Shown: positions 52,081 through 60,966, numbered from the stretch's first letter. The stretch is 64,000 nt of DNA from an uncultured Ruminiclostridium sp. (GCA_944386545.1 CALXBK010000004.1:1-64000), one strand, 5' to 3'. Notes: a model not told the origin generated them from the sequence alone. A program made the numbers and translations.

Positions 52081-52174
52081 GAGTTTTTTTGCTTTTTTTT
52101 AAATTTTTTAATTTTATCAACAACTTTCACAAATAGAAAACTCAAAAACCCGTGTATTTGTACATTAAGATAGA

Positions 52175-54505
52175 TTACAGGATAATTTTATAGTTCTTTC
52201 CTGCCTCGGTATCAAAGCTCACTATTCCGTCGTCTGACAGCATGGGGATAGACCTGTCCTCACAGATTACCGCTTCACATTCGGTTTTTACCCTGCACTC
52301 GCCGCCGATTGAGGAATGTATTTCAAGCCTTGTGAGCGAGAAATTCTCCCATGCGGCGTCAATTACAAAGCCGCCTCTTGCACAAAGTCCCCTAAAGCTT
52401 CCCTTTCTCCAGGCGTCGGGTGCGGCGGGAAGAATATCGATATATCCCTCGTGGCTCTGAATAAGCATTTCCGCAATGCCTGCGCTTCCTCCAAGGTTTC
52501 CGTCAAGCTGGAACGGCGGGTGGAAGTCAAACAGATTGTCAAAGGTACAGCCTCTGAGCAGTCCTTGCAAGATGGAATACGCACGGTTGCCGTCCTTTAC
52601 TCTCGCCCAGAGATTGAGCTTATATGCTCTCGCCCAGCCGGTTGACTCGTCGCCTCTGTCGTTCAGCGTATTTATAGCCGCTTCAAGCAGCTCGGGAGTT
52701 GTGGAGTTTATGCCCTTGCCCGGGTAAAGCCCCAACAGATGCGAAATGTGGCGGTGATTTTTCTGAGTCTTGCTGTGGTCAAAATCGTCCTCGTCCTCCT
52801 CAAACCACTCCTTGAGCAGCCCCGTCTTTTTGCTGACAGAATAGGGCTTCAACAGCGATACCTGGCGCAGCACGGTATTTCTCAGTTCCTCGTCCTTGCA
52901 AAGCGCCTCGCTTGCCGTGATAAAGTCCCTGTAAAGCTGTTCGATAAGGCTTTGTTCATAGGTGTTGCCTATTGTGACCGGTCCGTGCTCGGGTGAATAG
53001 GTCGGGCTTGATACCAATCTGTCCTGCTTGTCGTCATATATCAGCCATTGCGTATAAAAGCGCACGCTCTCACGCATTATGGGATAGATACGCTCTTCAA
53101 AGTATTTCTTATCGCCCGTAAATTCATAATATTCATAGATATTCTGCATTAGCCATGCTACTGCGGCGGTTGACCAGCCCCAGTAAAAATCCCAGCCCGG
53201 AGCAGTCCAGCCAAACGGCGTGCTTTGCGTGTGGGCGCACCAGCCGTTTTCGGGATTTGCTTCATCGGATTTTATGCCGTAGTACGCCTCGGCGGATTTT
53301 CTTCCGGACGGGCGCAGGCTGTCAAGATAGTCAACCAGCGGCGGTACGGTTTCCGCAAGGTTTGTATTGTACGCACCCCAGTAATTCATCTGGAGATTTA
53401 CATTTATGTGATAGTCACAGCACCAGGGCGGGCAGTTGGATTCATTCCACACGCCCTGTAAATTTGCGGGGAGCGAGCCTGCTCTTGATGAGCTTATCAG
53501 CATATATCTGCCGAACTGGAAGTACAGCATTTCAAGGCGGTTTGCTGTGCTTCTTGTACAGCTTTCCTTGTACTGCCTTATAAGCTCGTCGCAGGGAATT
53601 ACCTCTCCGCCGCCGTCGTTTATCACAAGCGAAGCTCTGTCGAAGAGATTTTTGTAGTCTGCAAGGTGCTCCTCATAAAGCGTGTCAAAGCCCTTTCGGT
53701 ACGCCGCTTCAAGCCTTTCCTTTACAGGCTCTGCGGGATTTACACCGTTTCTGAAGGTCGGGTATTTATCCGAATAGTCAGTCGATGCGGTAAGGTAGAT
53801 AATCACCTCGTCTGCGTGCTCTACCATTATACTGTGTGCGGAGTCCAGAAGCACGCCGCCCTTGTTTACCACCTTGAACATCGTGCAGTAACGCAAACCG
53901 TTGTCCCACAGCGCACCCTCATAGCAAAGCGTATCGCCCTGCGCCTTTACCTCGCCGCACTGGAGCTTGTCGAGCGAGAGCCTCATGCAAATTCTGCGGG
54001 GCATATCGGCAGACAGCCTTATACATATCACATTTGCGGGATAGCTTGCAAAGGCTTCTCTCTTATGTACTGCGCCCATGTAAGAAAACTCGGTGGTAAA
54101 TTTCGAGTTGTCCATGTCAAGCGTTCTTGAATAGTTCTCCGCTTTGGTTTCATCTATATTCGGAAAATCAAGCAGCATATCGCACAAAAGCTGATATGCG
54201 CCAAAGCCGTCCGACACGCCCGTAAGATGAGGGAGAAGCTCTACCGCCTCGTCATAGCTTCCGTTATACAAAAGCTCCTGCACCTGCTTTACGTACTTGT
54301 AGCTGTCCGGCTTTATTCCGCTGTTATAATCGGGACGGCTTTCGGAGGGGCCGCCTGCCCACAGCGTCTTTTCATTGAGTACAATCTTTTCCTTTGCTAT
54401 ACCGCCGAAAAAGCTCGCGCCCATGTATCCGTTGCCTATCGGCTGACATTGCTGTTCCCATAAATCAAATTTACCCGGGGTTAAAAATTTAATTTGATTT
54501 ACCAT
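52175..54505 (-). CDS. Alpha-L-fucosidase, glycoside hydrolase family 95
   Basis: A 776-residue GH95 enzyme without signal peptide, hence cytoplasmic. The N-terminal beta domain starts with QPIGNGYMGASFFGG and LNEKTLWAGGPSE. The (alpha/alpha)6 barrel has HINVNLQMNYWGAYNTNL (the two Asn that activate water in the Bifidobacterium enzyme AfcA), SPTYSPEHGPVTIGNTYEQ with the acid Glu, HISHLLGLYPG and HPPFQLDGNLGGSAGIAEML with the conserved Asp. It inverts alpha-1,2-linked (or galactosyl) fucose from host glycans or hemicellulose. ATG 54505 overlaps the stop of a small upstream ORF. FucO and a probable aldolase at 62515-64000 could handle the released fucose. Confidence 0.92.
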   Translation of the reverse strand: MVNQIKFLTPGKFDLWEQQCQPIGNGYMGASFFGGIAKEKIVLNEKTLWAGGPSESRPDYNSGIKPDSYKYVKQVQELLYNGSYDEAVELLPHLTGVSDGFGAYQLLCDMLLDFPNIDETKAENYSRTLDMDNSKFTTEFSYMGAVHKREAFASYPANVICIRLSADMPRRICMRLSLDKLQCGEVKAQGDTLCYEGALWDNGLRYCTMFKVVNKGGVLLDSAHSIMVEHADEVIIYLTASTDYSDKYPTFRNGVNPAEPVKERLEAAYRKGFDTLYEEHLADYKNLFDRASLVINDGGGEVIPCDELIRQYKESCTRSTANRLEMLYFQFGRYMLISSSRAGSLPANLQGVWNESNCPPWCCDYHINVNLQMNYWGAYNTNLAETVPPLVDYLDSLRPSGRKSAEAYYGIKSDEANPENGWCAHTQSTPFGWTAPGWDFYWGWSTAAVAWLMQNIYEYYEFTGDKKYFEERIYPIMRESVRFYTQWLIYDDKQDRLVSSPTYSPEHGPVTIGNTYEQSLIEQLYRDFITASEALCKDEELRNTVLRQVSLLKPYSVSKKTGLLKEWFEEDEDDFDHSKTQKNHRHISHLLGLYPGKGINSTTPELLEAAINTLNDRGDESTGWARAYKLNLWARVKDGNRAYSILQGLLRGCTFDNLFDFHPPFQLDGNLGGSAGIAEMLIQSHEGYIDILPAAPDAWRKGSFRGLCARGGFVIDAAWENFSLTRLEIHSSIGGECRVKTECEAVICEDRSIPMLSDDGIVSFDTEAGKNYKIIL

Positions 54506-54597
54506 TCGTATAATTCTACCTTTCTCATGTCACTTTGACAAATTGCCTGTTTTATCGCAATTTTCATATTTCTTAATCCGTCTTTGTTTCTTAACAT
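54499..54597 (-). CDS. Small upstream ORF (32 codons) overlapping the fucosidase start
   Basis: ATG 54597 is preceded by CGGAG at good distance. The frame reads MLRNKDGLRNMKIAIKQAIC and on to MRKVELYEW, ending in TAA at 54501-54499. The fucosidase ATG (54505-54503) lies within its last codons, so ribosomes finishing the small ORF could restart there. The fucosidase itself has only a distant AGAAAGG. The peptide is basic with no known domain; a translated leader is the simplest reading. Confidence 0.4.
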   Translation of the reverse strand: MLRNKDGLRNMKIAIKQAICQSDMRKVELYEW

Positions 54598-54614
54598 TTA
54601 AACTCCGTTTGCTT

Positions 54615-54643
54615 ATTGTAACATTTATCGGAGAAAAAATCAA
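54615..54643 (-). promoter_or_regulatory. Promoter of the fucosidase transcript
   Basis: Minus strand TTGATT (54643-54638), 17 bp, TACAAT (54620-54615). It lies upstream of the small ORF. No cre-like or other operator was recognised. Confidence 0.62.
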
Positions 54644-54741
54644 CAATAAAATGTAAAATATTGAACGTACTGCTTTAAAACCGCAAAAATACAGCATATT
54701 GTTCATTCTTTTAGAAATAAGTGAACAACTTGCAGTGCCAA

Positions 54742-54794
54742 AATACGGCGGCATAAGCCGTTTTTCTTCATAACAGCTCAGATACCGCCGTATT
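54742..54794 (-). terminator. Terminator-like hairpin after aroF
   Basis: AATACGGCGG and CCGCCGTATT (54742-54751, 54785-54794) enclose a 33-base loop; minus-strand tail TTTTGG. The long loop makes it a moderate candidate. Confidence 0.5.
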
Positions 54795-54827
54795 ATAGTA
54801 TACTATTTGTAATTTCGACAATAAATA

Positions 54828-55856
54828 TTACAGCTGGTCAGCAAGCTCCAAAATCAGCTTTTCGGTTTTCTCCCAGCCAAGGCAAGGGTCTGTAATGGAC
54901 TTGCCGTAAATCTCGTCGTCTGTGCTCTGATTACCGTCCTCGATATAGCTCTCTATCATAAGTCCCTTTACGAAGTCGTTGATGTCCTTGCTGTGACGGC
55001 GGCTGTGAAGAATTTCCTTTGCAATTCTTATCTGCTCAAGATATTTCTTGCCGGAATTTGAATGGTTAGTATCTACAATTACCGCCATGTTCTTGAGATT
55101 TTTCTTGCAATACAGCTCATGAAGCAGGCTTAAATCCTCGTAATGGTAGTTGGGGATATTTTGACCGTGCTTGTTTACCGCACCTCTTAAAATAGCGTGT
55201 GCCAAAGGGTTGCCCTCGGTGTTTATCTCCCAGCCTCTGTAAATGAAGGTATGGGCTGCCTGAGCCGCCTGTATGGAGTTGAGCATAACCGACATATCGC
55301 CGCCCGTGGGATTTTTCATACCTGCGGGTATATCCATGCCGCTTGATGTCAGACGGTGCTGCTGGTCCTCAACGGAGCGCGCGCCGATGGCTACATAGGA
55401 TAGCAGGTCGGACAGGTACAGATAGTTTTCCGGGTAGAGCATTTCGTCCGCACAGGTAAGCCCGGATATTTCTATTGCCCTTGTGTGAAGGCTTCTTACC
55501 TTTACAAGACCCTCAAGCATATCCTCCTTCTTGGTAGGGTCGGGCTGGTGAATCATTCCCTTGTAGCCTTCTCCCGTTGTACGGGGCTTGTTGGTGTAGA
55601 TACGGGGGATAATGATAATTTTATCCTTTACCTGCTCCTGTAACGGTACAAGTCTTGAAATATAGTCAAGCACAGGCTCTTCCTTATCCGCAGAGCAGGG
55701 ACCGATTATCAGCAAAAACTTATTGCTCTTTCCTAAAAATACGTCTTTGATTTCTGCATCTCTCTTTTCCTTGATCTGCTTTATTCTGTCGCTGAGCGGA
55801 TAGATTTTCTTAATCTCGCTCGGCGTGGGGAGCTTTCTTACAAATTCCATTCCCAT
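54828..55856 (-). CDS. aroF: 3-deoxy-7-phosphoheptulonate (DAHP) synthase
   Basis: A 342-residue class I (AroFGH type) enzyme: LLIIGPCSADKEEPVLDYISRL (about 53-74), IIIPRIYTNKPRTTGEGYKG, ARSVEDQQHRLTSSGMDIPAGMKNPTGGD, VIVDTNHSNSGKKY and DPCLGWEKTEKL at the end. It joins PEP and erythrose 4-phosphate, the first step of the shikimate pathway. ATG 55856 follows AAGGAAGG; in-frame codons reach back to 56012 but run through the terminator and T-box and are not real. The T-box leader implies control by a tRNA, probably tRNA-Phe. Confidence 0.94.
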   Translation of the reverse strand: MGMEFVRKLPTPSEIKKIYPLSDRIKQIKEKRDAEIKDVFLGKSNKFLLIIGPCSADKEEPVLDYISRLVPLQEQVKDKIIIIPRIYTNKPRTTGEGYKGMIHQPDPTKKEDMLEGLVKVRSLHTRAIEISGLTCADEMLYPENYLYLSDLLSYVAIGARSVEDQQHRLTSSGMDIPAGMKNPTGGDMSVMLNSIQAAQAAHTFIYRGWEINTEGNPLAHAILRGAVNKHGQNIPNYHYEDLSLLHELYCKKNLKNMAVIVDTNHSNSGKKYLEQIRIAKEILHSRRHSKDINDFVKGLMIESYIEDGNQSTDDEIYGKSITDPCLGWEKTEKLILELADQL

Positions 55857-56197
55857 TGTTATATTTCCTTCCTTACATAAATATTCCGAACACTGCACCG
55901 CATTTTGTTTCTTTTTCGGTACGGTAAATAAAAAGCCCTCCCGTGCGGCTTGCACAAGAGGGCGGAAAAATCCACGGTACCACCTCAATTTACCGTACAG
56001 GTGCAAAAGCACTGGTATACGGCCTCTAAAGCTGTAACGGGCTTACCCGGACGGCTTACAGGCCTATGGCTTTCGGCTCGTCACTCCGGAATGAATTCAG
56101 GCTTTATATTCTGCCGGCTCGCACCTTACCCGGCTCTCTGGGAGAAATCTGCCGCCCTACTGCTTTCCATCTGCGATTTGTGGTGTTCACGCTTTAA
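55857..56197 (-). promoter_or_regulatory. T-box riboswitch leader of aroF (specifier UUC, Phe)
   Basis: The minus strand carries the T-box AGGTGGTACCGTGG (55985-55972), preceded by stem I with the AGAGAGCCGGG / GGTGCGAGCCGGC distal part. The terminator CCCTCTTGTGC...GGGAGGGC plus TTTTT lies at 55963-55931. In the specifier loop GAA-TTC-A is followed by TTCCGGAGTGA (56098-56081), the usual context; the codon TTC (56095-56093) reads Phe. Uncharged tRNA-Phe would stabilise the antiterminator and allow aroF transcription. Confidence 0.9.
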
Positions 56198-56226
56198 AGT
56201 ATAACATAAGAAAATCGTTTTGTCAA
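56198..56226 (-). promoter_or_regulatory. Promoter of the T-box-aroF transcript
   Basis: Minus strand TTGACA (56226-56221), 17 bp, TATACT (56203-56198), immediately before the T-box leader and 4 bp past the stop of aguB. Confidence 0.8.
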
Positions 56227-56229
56227 GTG

Positions 56230-57108
56230 TTAATGCTCACATATTTTTCCGTACAGCTCAGGCCGTCTGTCTCTGAACACACCCCAGCTCTGACGGAAAT
56301 CACGGTTTCCTTCGTTATCTATATACGCATAGATTATCGTTTCGCTTGTTCTGTCCGCCTGACTTATTATTTCCCCCGTTACGTCGGTTATGAAGGACGA
56401 GCCGTAAAAAGTGAGAGAGGACCGCTGATTTTGATTTGCGGCACAGGGAGCTACCGTTTCCGTGCCTACACGGTTTGCCGCTATGACTGGGACAAGATTT
56501 GCAGCGGAATGTCCCTGCATTGCTCTGCGCCAATGCGGCATAGAGTCACATTCAAGTATCGGCTCGCTTCCGATTGCGGTAGGATACAGTAGCATATCCG
56601 CACCCATAAGCGCCATGCATCTTGCCGCCTCGGGAAACCACTGATCCCAGCATATTCCCACACCGATTTTGCCATACTGCGTATCCCACACCCTAAAGCC
56701 TGTATCTCCGGGGGTAAAGTAGAACTTTTCCTGGTAAAAATGGTCATCGGGAATATGGCTCTTGCGGTATGTTCCCATAAGAGCACCGTCGGAATTTATC
56801 ATCGCCACGGTATTGAAAAAGGTGTTACCGTGCTTTTCATAGAAGCTAACGGGAAGCACCGTGCCGGTTTCGGCGGCAACGCTCATCAGCCGCTTTACCG
56901 CGGGATTTTCTTCCGTTGTTTCGGCATAGTAGTAATAATCGTAATTTTTTTCCTGACAGAAATACGGAAGCTCAAAAAGCTCGGGGAGCAGTACAATATT
57001 CGCTCCGTTTTCGGCTGCCTTGCGTACCGCTTGCTCCGCCTTTGCAATATTCGCTTCCCTGTCCTCCGTACAGCTCATCTGTGCTGCGGCTACGGTTACC
57101 GTGTTCAT
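56230..57108 (-). CDS. aguB: N-carbamoylputrescine amidase
   Basis: A 292-residue nitrilase-fold amidase. The catalytic Glu is in LLPELFELPYFC, the Lys in GTYRKSHIPDD and the Cys in GICWDQWFPEAARCMAL. The segment PELFELPYFCQEK and the DDHFYQEKFYF region match plant and bacterial N-carbamoylputrescine amidases. It splits N-carbamoylputrescine to putrescine, CO2 and ammonia. AAAGGA precedes ATG 57108. The gene follows agmatine deiminase with a 5-bp gap, so the two enzymes act in sequence. Confidence 0.94.
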   Translation of the reverse strand: MNTVTVAAAQMSCTEDREANIAKAEQAVRKAAENGANIVLLPELFELPYFCQEKNYDYYYYAETTEENPAVKRLMSVAAETGTVLPVSFYEKHGNTFFNTVAMINSDGALMGTYRKSHIPDDHFYQEKFYFTPGDTGFRVWDTQYGKIGVGICWDQWFPEAARCMALMGADMLLYPTAIGSEPILECDSMPHWRRAMQGHSAANLVPVIAANRVGTETVAPCAANQNQRSSLTFYGSSFITDVTGEIISQADRTSETIIYAYIDNEGNRDFRQSWGVFRDRRPELYGKICEH

Positions 57109-57113
57109 GCGGC

Positions 57114-58232
57114 TCAGTCCTTTCGTGTAAATTCGGGTATCTGATGTGTTATGCAATGTATATTTCCGCCCCCGATAAGAATATCACGGGCATAAATCTG
57201 TATTACCTCTCTGTCCTTGAAAACCTGTTTAACCGTTTCTTTGGCTTTGCGGTCATACTCCTCGTTTTCTCCTCCGAAGGCAGGCATGACAACAGCGCCG
57301 TTTGCGATATACAGGTTTACATAGCTTGCGCTCAGCGGCTCATCTGCGCTCCTTGTAGGCTCGCCGTCAAAGTAATCCAGTCCCGCAAGCTCGTATTCAG
57401 TCATGTATACGGGCTTTGGCATGGCAAGCTTTACAACTTCGATTTTTCTGCCGAGTGCGTCAGTCGAGCTTTCCAGTACCTCAAGGCAGCGGCGGCACAT
57501 CTCGTGCTGAGGATTGCTTTCGTCCTCGCACCAGGATAACAGCACCCTTGTGCTTCCTGCAAAGACGCAGATATTGTCAACATGCTCGTTTGTTTCGTCG
57601 CCGAGTATGCCGCCCGGAAGCCAGATAACCTTTTTCGCTCCCAGTCCCTCGCAAAGCCTCTGTTCAATTTCTTGCCTTGTAAGACCGGGATTTCTGCCGC
57701 GGCTTAAAAGGCACGCTTCGGTGGTAATTACCGTGCCCTCGCCGTCGCAGGTTATGCTTCCGCCCTCCAAAACAAAATCTCTGAAATCGTAAACGTCGCA
57801 GTCCAGCAAATCGCACACCTTGCAGGCTATCTTGTCGTCCTTGTCCCAAGGGAAGTAAAGACCGTCATGCAGTCCGCCCCAGGCGTTGAATTTCCAATTT
57901 ACTCCCCTCATGCCGCCCTTGCCGTCAATTACAAATTCGGGAGAAACATCTCTTGCCCATGCGTCGTCGCTGGACATCTCAACCACCTTTATATTATCGG
58001 GGAGCATTCTTCTTGCATTTTCGTACTGCTCAAAGCTCGCAAGCATGATAAGCCTTTCGGATTTTGCTATGGTTGACGCCACACTGCAAAACGCCTCTCT
58101 CGCCTTTACCGCCCCGTACTGCCATGAATCCGCCCTTTCGGGGAATATCATCACACAGCCGTAATGACGGGAAAACTCTGCGGGCATATAAAATCCGTCG
58201 GCCTTGGGGGTTGAAGACTTTATAATTTTCAT
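57114..58232 (-). CDS. aguA: Agmatine deiminase
   Basis: A 372-residue member of the pentein superfamily. Typical are the start TPKADGFYMPAEFSRHYGCVMIFPERADSW, MSSDDAWARDVSPEFV with the substrate-binding Asp, DFVLEGGSI, LPGGILGDETNEHVDNICVF and the active-site Cys 360 in GGGNIHCITHQIP. It converts agmatine to N-carbamoylputrescine and ammonia. The start at 58232 has no good ribosome site and lies 6 bp after the iorB stop, so translation is probably coupled. No arginine decarboxylase is in the window, so agmatine must come from elsewhere. Confidence 0.95.
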   Translation of the reverse strand: MKIIKSSTPKADGFYMPAEFSRHYGCVMIFPERADSWQYGAVKAREAFCSVASTIAKSERLIMLASFEQYENARRMLPDNIKVVEMSSDDAWARDVSPEFVIDGKGGMRGVNWKFNAWGGLHDGLYFPWDKDDKIACKVCDLLDCDVYDFRDFVLEGGSITCDGEGTVITTEACLLSRGRNPGLTRQEIEQRLCEGLGAKKVIWLPGGILGDETNEHVDNICVFAGSTRVLLSWCEDESNPQHEMCRRCLEVLESSTDALGRKIEVVKLAMPKPVYMTEYELAGLDYFDGEPTRSADEPLSASYVNLYIANGAVVMPAFGGENEEYDRKAKETVKQVFKDREVIQIYARDILIGGGNIHCITHQIPEFTRKD

Positions 58233-58238
58233 ATTATC

Positions 58239-58814
58239 TTACAGCTCTCTGCCTAAATCAAAGGCCTTTTCGTTTATCTCGATTACCTTTGCGGGCACGC
58301 ACTTTTCAACCGCCGCCTTCCAGGAGCTAAGCTCTATTCCCGGCAATACCCTTGACAGCACGCCCATAAGCACTACGTTTACCGCCCTTGCACTTCCTGC
58401 CTTTTCAGCCGCGGAAAGTGCGTCTGCGGCAATGAGCTTTACGCCTGCCGCCTTTATTTTGTCCTCCAAGCCGTCGGGATATGCCGCCGCACCCGTAATT
58501 ACAGGCATGGGGCTGATTTTCTGGGTATTGGTGATAATCGTGCCGCCCTTTTTAAGGTAAGAAATCCATCTTGCCGCTTCAAGCTGTTCAAAGCTGACTA
58601 TGATGTCCGCCTGTCCCTTTTCGATAACGGGGCTGTACACCTGCTCGCCGTACTTGATGTAGGTAACTACCGAGCCGCCTCTTTGCGACATACCGTGTAC
58701 CTCGCTTACCTTTACCTTATATCCTGCGTCAACGAGAACGCTTCCGAGTATGCGGCTTGCAAGCAGTGTTCCCTGTCCGCCGACGCCTACTATCATAACA
58801 GATTTTGTATCCAT
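58239..58814 (-). CDS. iorB: Indolepyruvate:ferredoxin oxidoreductase, beta subunit
   Basis: A 191-residue gamma-type subunit of the 2-oxoacid:ferredoxin oxidoreductase family: VGVGGQGTLLASRILGSVLVDAGYKVKVSEVHGMSQRGGSV at 10-50, and IVSFEQLEAARWISYLKKGG. With IorA it oxidises aryl pyruvates (from Trp, Phe, Tyr transamination) to aryl-acetyl-CoA, passing electrons to ferredoxin; the reverse reaction is possible in anaerobes. It lies 24 bp downstream of iorA. The glycine-rich site near the N-terminus contacts the cofactor-bearing subunit. Confidence 0.93.
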   Translation of the reverse strand: MDTKSVMIVGVGGQGTLLASRILGSVLVDAGYKVKVSEVHGMSQRGGSVVTYIKYGEQVYSPVIEKGQADIIVSFEQLEAARWISYLKKGGTIITNTQKISPMPVITGAAAYPDGLEDKIKAAGVKLIAADALSAAEKAGSARAVNVVLMGVLSRVLPGIELSSWKAAVEKCVPAKVIEINEKAFDLGREL

Positions 58815-58838
58815 GTCAATTTTCCTTTCAGACCGTAA

Positions 58839-60572
58839 TTATTCTTCAATAGCGTCAAATTTGCAAAGCTGTGTGCAAAGTCCGCAGCCTACGCACAGCG
58901 TCGGATCTATCGTTATGCACTTATCTCCCGATACGAGCGCAGGACAGCCTATTCTCATGCAGGATTTGCAGTTTTTGCACTTGTCGGAATTGATAGAGAA
59001 CGGCGCTTTGTGCTTTACGGTTTTGAGCAGGGCGCAGGGCTTACGCGCAATGATGAGCGACGGCTCTGCCTTTGCAAGCTCCTGCTTTATCACTCTTTCG
59101 GTCTGCTCTAAGTTGTTGGGATCTATAACCTCAACGCTGTCTATGCCGATTGCTTTTGCAAGCGCTTCAAGATTTACCGCACTTGCGGGATCGCCGTAGA
59201 TGTTCTTGCCGTTTGCAGGGTTGTTCTGATGACCCGTCATGCCCGTTATGCTGTTGTCAAGCACGATAACGGTTGAATTACTGCGGTTGTACGCAATGTC
59301 AACAAGACTTGTAATTCCACTGTGCATAAAGGTACTGTCGCCGATAACCGCAACCGCCTTGCCTTCATACTCGCCCTTTCTGCCCTTGTTAAAGCCGTGC
59401 AGACCGCTTATGCTTGCGCCCATGCAGACTGTAGTGTCAATTGCACTTAAGGGAGCCGCCGCACCGAGCGTATAACAGCCGATGTCGCCGCTTACCATTA
59501 CGCCGAGCTTTTTGAGAATGTAGAACACGCCTCTGTGAGGACAGCCTGCACACAGCACGGGAGGGCGCACGGGAATATTCTCGTCAATGGCGATAAATTC
59601 GTCTGCTTCGCCGAGTATCATCTGCTTAATCCTGCTCTGGAAATACTCGCCCTGATATGTAAACAGCTCCTTGCCCTTTACATCAATTCCGTGCTTGCGG
59701 CAATGTGTTTCGATAACATCGTCAAGCTCCTCTATAACGTAAAGAGTCTTTACCTTAGAGGCAAATTCCTTAATAAGCTTTACGGGCAGAGGGTTTACCA
59801 TACCGAGCTTTAAGTAGCTTGCCTTGTCGCCCAGCGCTTCCTTTGCGTACTGGTAGCAGATACCCGAGGTGATAACGCCGATGTCGGTGCTGCCGTATTC
59901 TACGGTGTTTATGGGTGCGGTTTCTGCGTATTCGGTGAGGTCGAGCGTTCTTTGCTCTACTACAACGTGCTTTTTAACCGCATTTGCAGGAACCATTACA
60001 TACTTTGCGATGTCCTTCTTATATTCGGGAAGCGCCTTTTCGGTTCTCTCACCCGTTACAACCTCCGACTGGGAGTGGCTTACACGGGTGGTAAGGCGGA
60101 GAATTACGGGAGTATCAAACTTTTCGGAGATTTCGTATGCGAGCATTGCATAATCCCTGCATTCCTGCGAATCGGACGGCTCAAGGCAGGGCACCTTTGC
60201 CGCTATCGCATAATGGCGGGAATCTTGCTCATTCTGTGAGCTGTGCATACCCGGATCGTCCGCTACGGCAATAACCATACCGCCGCTTACACCCGTGTAA
60301 GAAGCGGTGAACAGCGGATCTGCCGCTACATTAAGTCCTACGTGCTTCATTGCACAAAAGCTCCTCGCTCCCGCTATGCTTGCGCCTATTGCGGTTTCGC
60401 AGGCAACCTTTTCGTTGGGCGCCCACTCGCAGTACATCTCATCTGCGGGATATGCCGAGGCATATTCGGTTATTTCGGTGCTGGGCGTACCGGGGTAGCT
60501 TGACACTACGGTAACGCCTGCTTCGTAAAGGCCTCTTGCGACAGCCTTGTTTCCTAACATGAGTTCAGACAT
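58839..60572 (-). CDS. iorA: Indolepyruvate:ferredoxin oxidoreductase, alpha subunit
   Basis: A 577-residue subunit. The N-terminal pyrimidine-binding part has GLYEAGVTVVSSYPGTPSTEI and AIGASIAGARSFCAMKHVGLN. The TPP-binding domain has CAGCPHRGVFY, GDIGCYTLG and AVIGDSTFMHSGI. The C-terminus carries two 4Fe-4S sites (CKNCKSCMRIGCP and CVGCGLCTQLCKFD). ATG 60572 follows GGAAGGA. A clear promoter stands upstream, and iorA-iorB-aguA-aguB run on with small gaps as one operon. Confidence 0.95.
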   Translation of the reverse strand: MSELMLGNKAVARGLYEAGVTVVSSYPGTPSTEITEYASAYPADEMYCEWAPNEKVACETAIGASIAGARSFCAMKHVGLNVAADPLFTASYTGVSGGMVIAVADDPGMHSSQNEQDSRHYAIAAKVPCLEPSDSQECRDYAMLAYEISEKFDTPVILRLTTRVSHSQSEVVTGERTEKALPEYKKDIAKYVMVPANAVKKHVVVEQRTLDLTEYAETAPINTVEYGSTDIGVITSGICYQYAKEALGDKASYLKLGMVNPLPVKLIKEFASKVKTLYVIEELDDVIETHCRKHGIDVKGKELFTYQGEYFQSRIKQMILGEADEFIAIDENIPVRPPVLCAGCPHRGVFYILKKLGVMVSGDIGCYTLGAAAPLSAIDTTVCMGASISGLHGFNKGRKGEYEGKAVAVIGDSTFMHSGITSLVDIAYNRSNSTVIVLDNSITGMTGHQNNPANGKNIYGDPASAVNLEALAKAIGIDSVEVIDPNNLEQTERVIKQELAKAEPSLIIARKPCALLKTVKHKAPFSINSDKCKNCKSCMRIGCPALVSGDKCITIDPTLCVGCGLCTQLCKFDAIEE

Positions 60573-60678
60573 TTTTCCATTCCTTCCTTTTGCCTGCACA
60601 GCTGTGGTGCAGAAGCATTTCAGCCTTTGTTAAGGTAATTTGCAGCCCACACAGCGGGGCATTTACTTCAATGGATAT

Positions 60679-60707
60679 ATTATAGCATATAGAGTCACAG
60701 CTTTCAA
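60679..60707 (-). promoter_or_regulatory. Promoter of the iorAB-aguAB operon
   Basis: Minus strand TTGAAA (60707-60702), 17 bp, TATAAT (60684-60679), leader of about 100 nt. Confidence 0.75.
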
Positions 60708-60855
60708 GCGAGATTTTACAAAATACTCATCCTTTGTATTGAAAAAAATTAGTTTTATGTTAAAAAGGAAATTGATTGAATTATTAACCGAATAAAACGA
60801 AAACGTAACTTTGCGCTCTATTTACTTTAGTAAACCGTGTAATGCTGTCAAGTAC

Positions 60856-60902
60856 AGGCAACACCGCACAAAGCCCGTCTAAAGGCTTTCACGGTGTTGC
60901 CT
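60856..60902. repeat. Short inverted-repeat element related to the MITE at 6140
   Basis: AGGCAACACCG (60856-60866) and CGGTGTTGCCT (60892-60902) pair perfectly, with an inner AAAGCC/GGCTTT stem. The left end AGGCAACACCGCACAA differs at one base from the MITE end AGGCAATACCGCACAA. It lies between divergent genes, where a terminator has no use. It is probably an internally deleted relative. Confidence 0.55.
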
Positions 60903-60938
60903 AAGTTATATAAATTATCCTAAATTAACGCTGTGTTA

Positions 60939-60966
60939 TTGACAATCAGGTAAATCGGAGTAAAAT
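60939..60966 (+). promoter_or_regulatory. Promoter of the zinc-ribbon membrane protein gene
   Basis: TTGACA (60939-60944), 16 bp, TAAAAT (60961-60966), 70 bp before ATG 61036. Confidence 0.65.

Noticed and set aside
54530..54754. 74-codon minus-strand ORF upstream of the fucosidase
   Set aside because: It covers the promoter and the hairpin after aroF, has no ribosome site and looks like chance; the 32-codon ORF in another frame is better supported.
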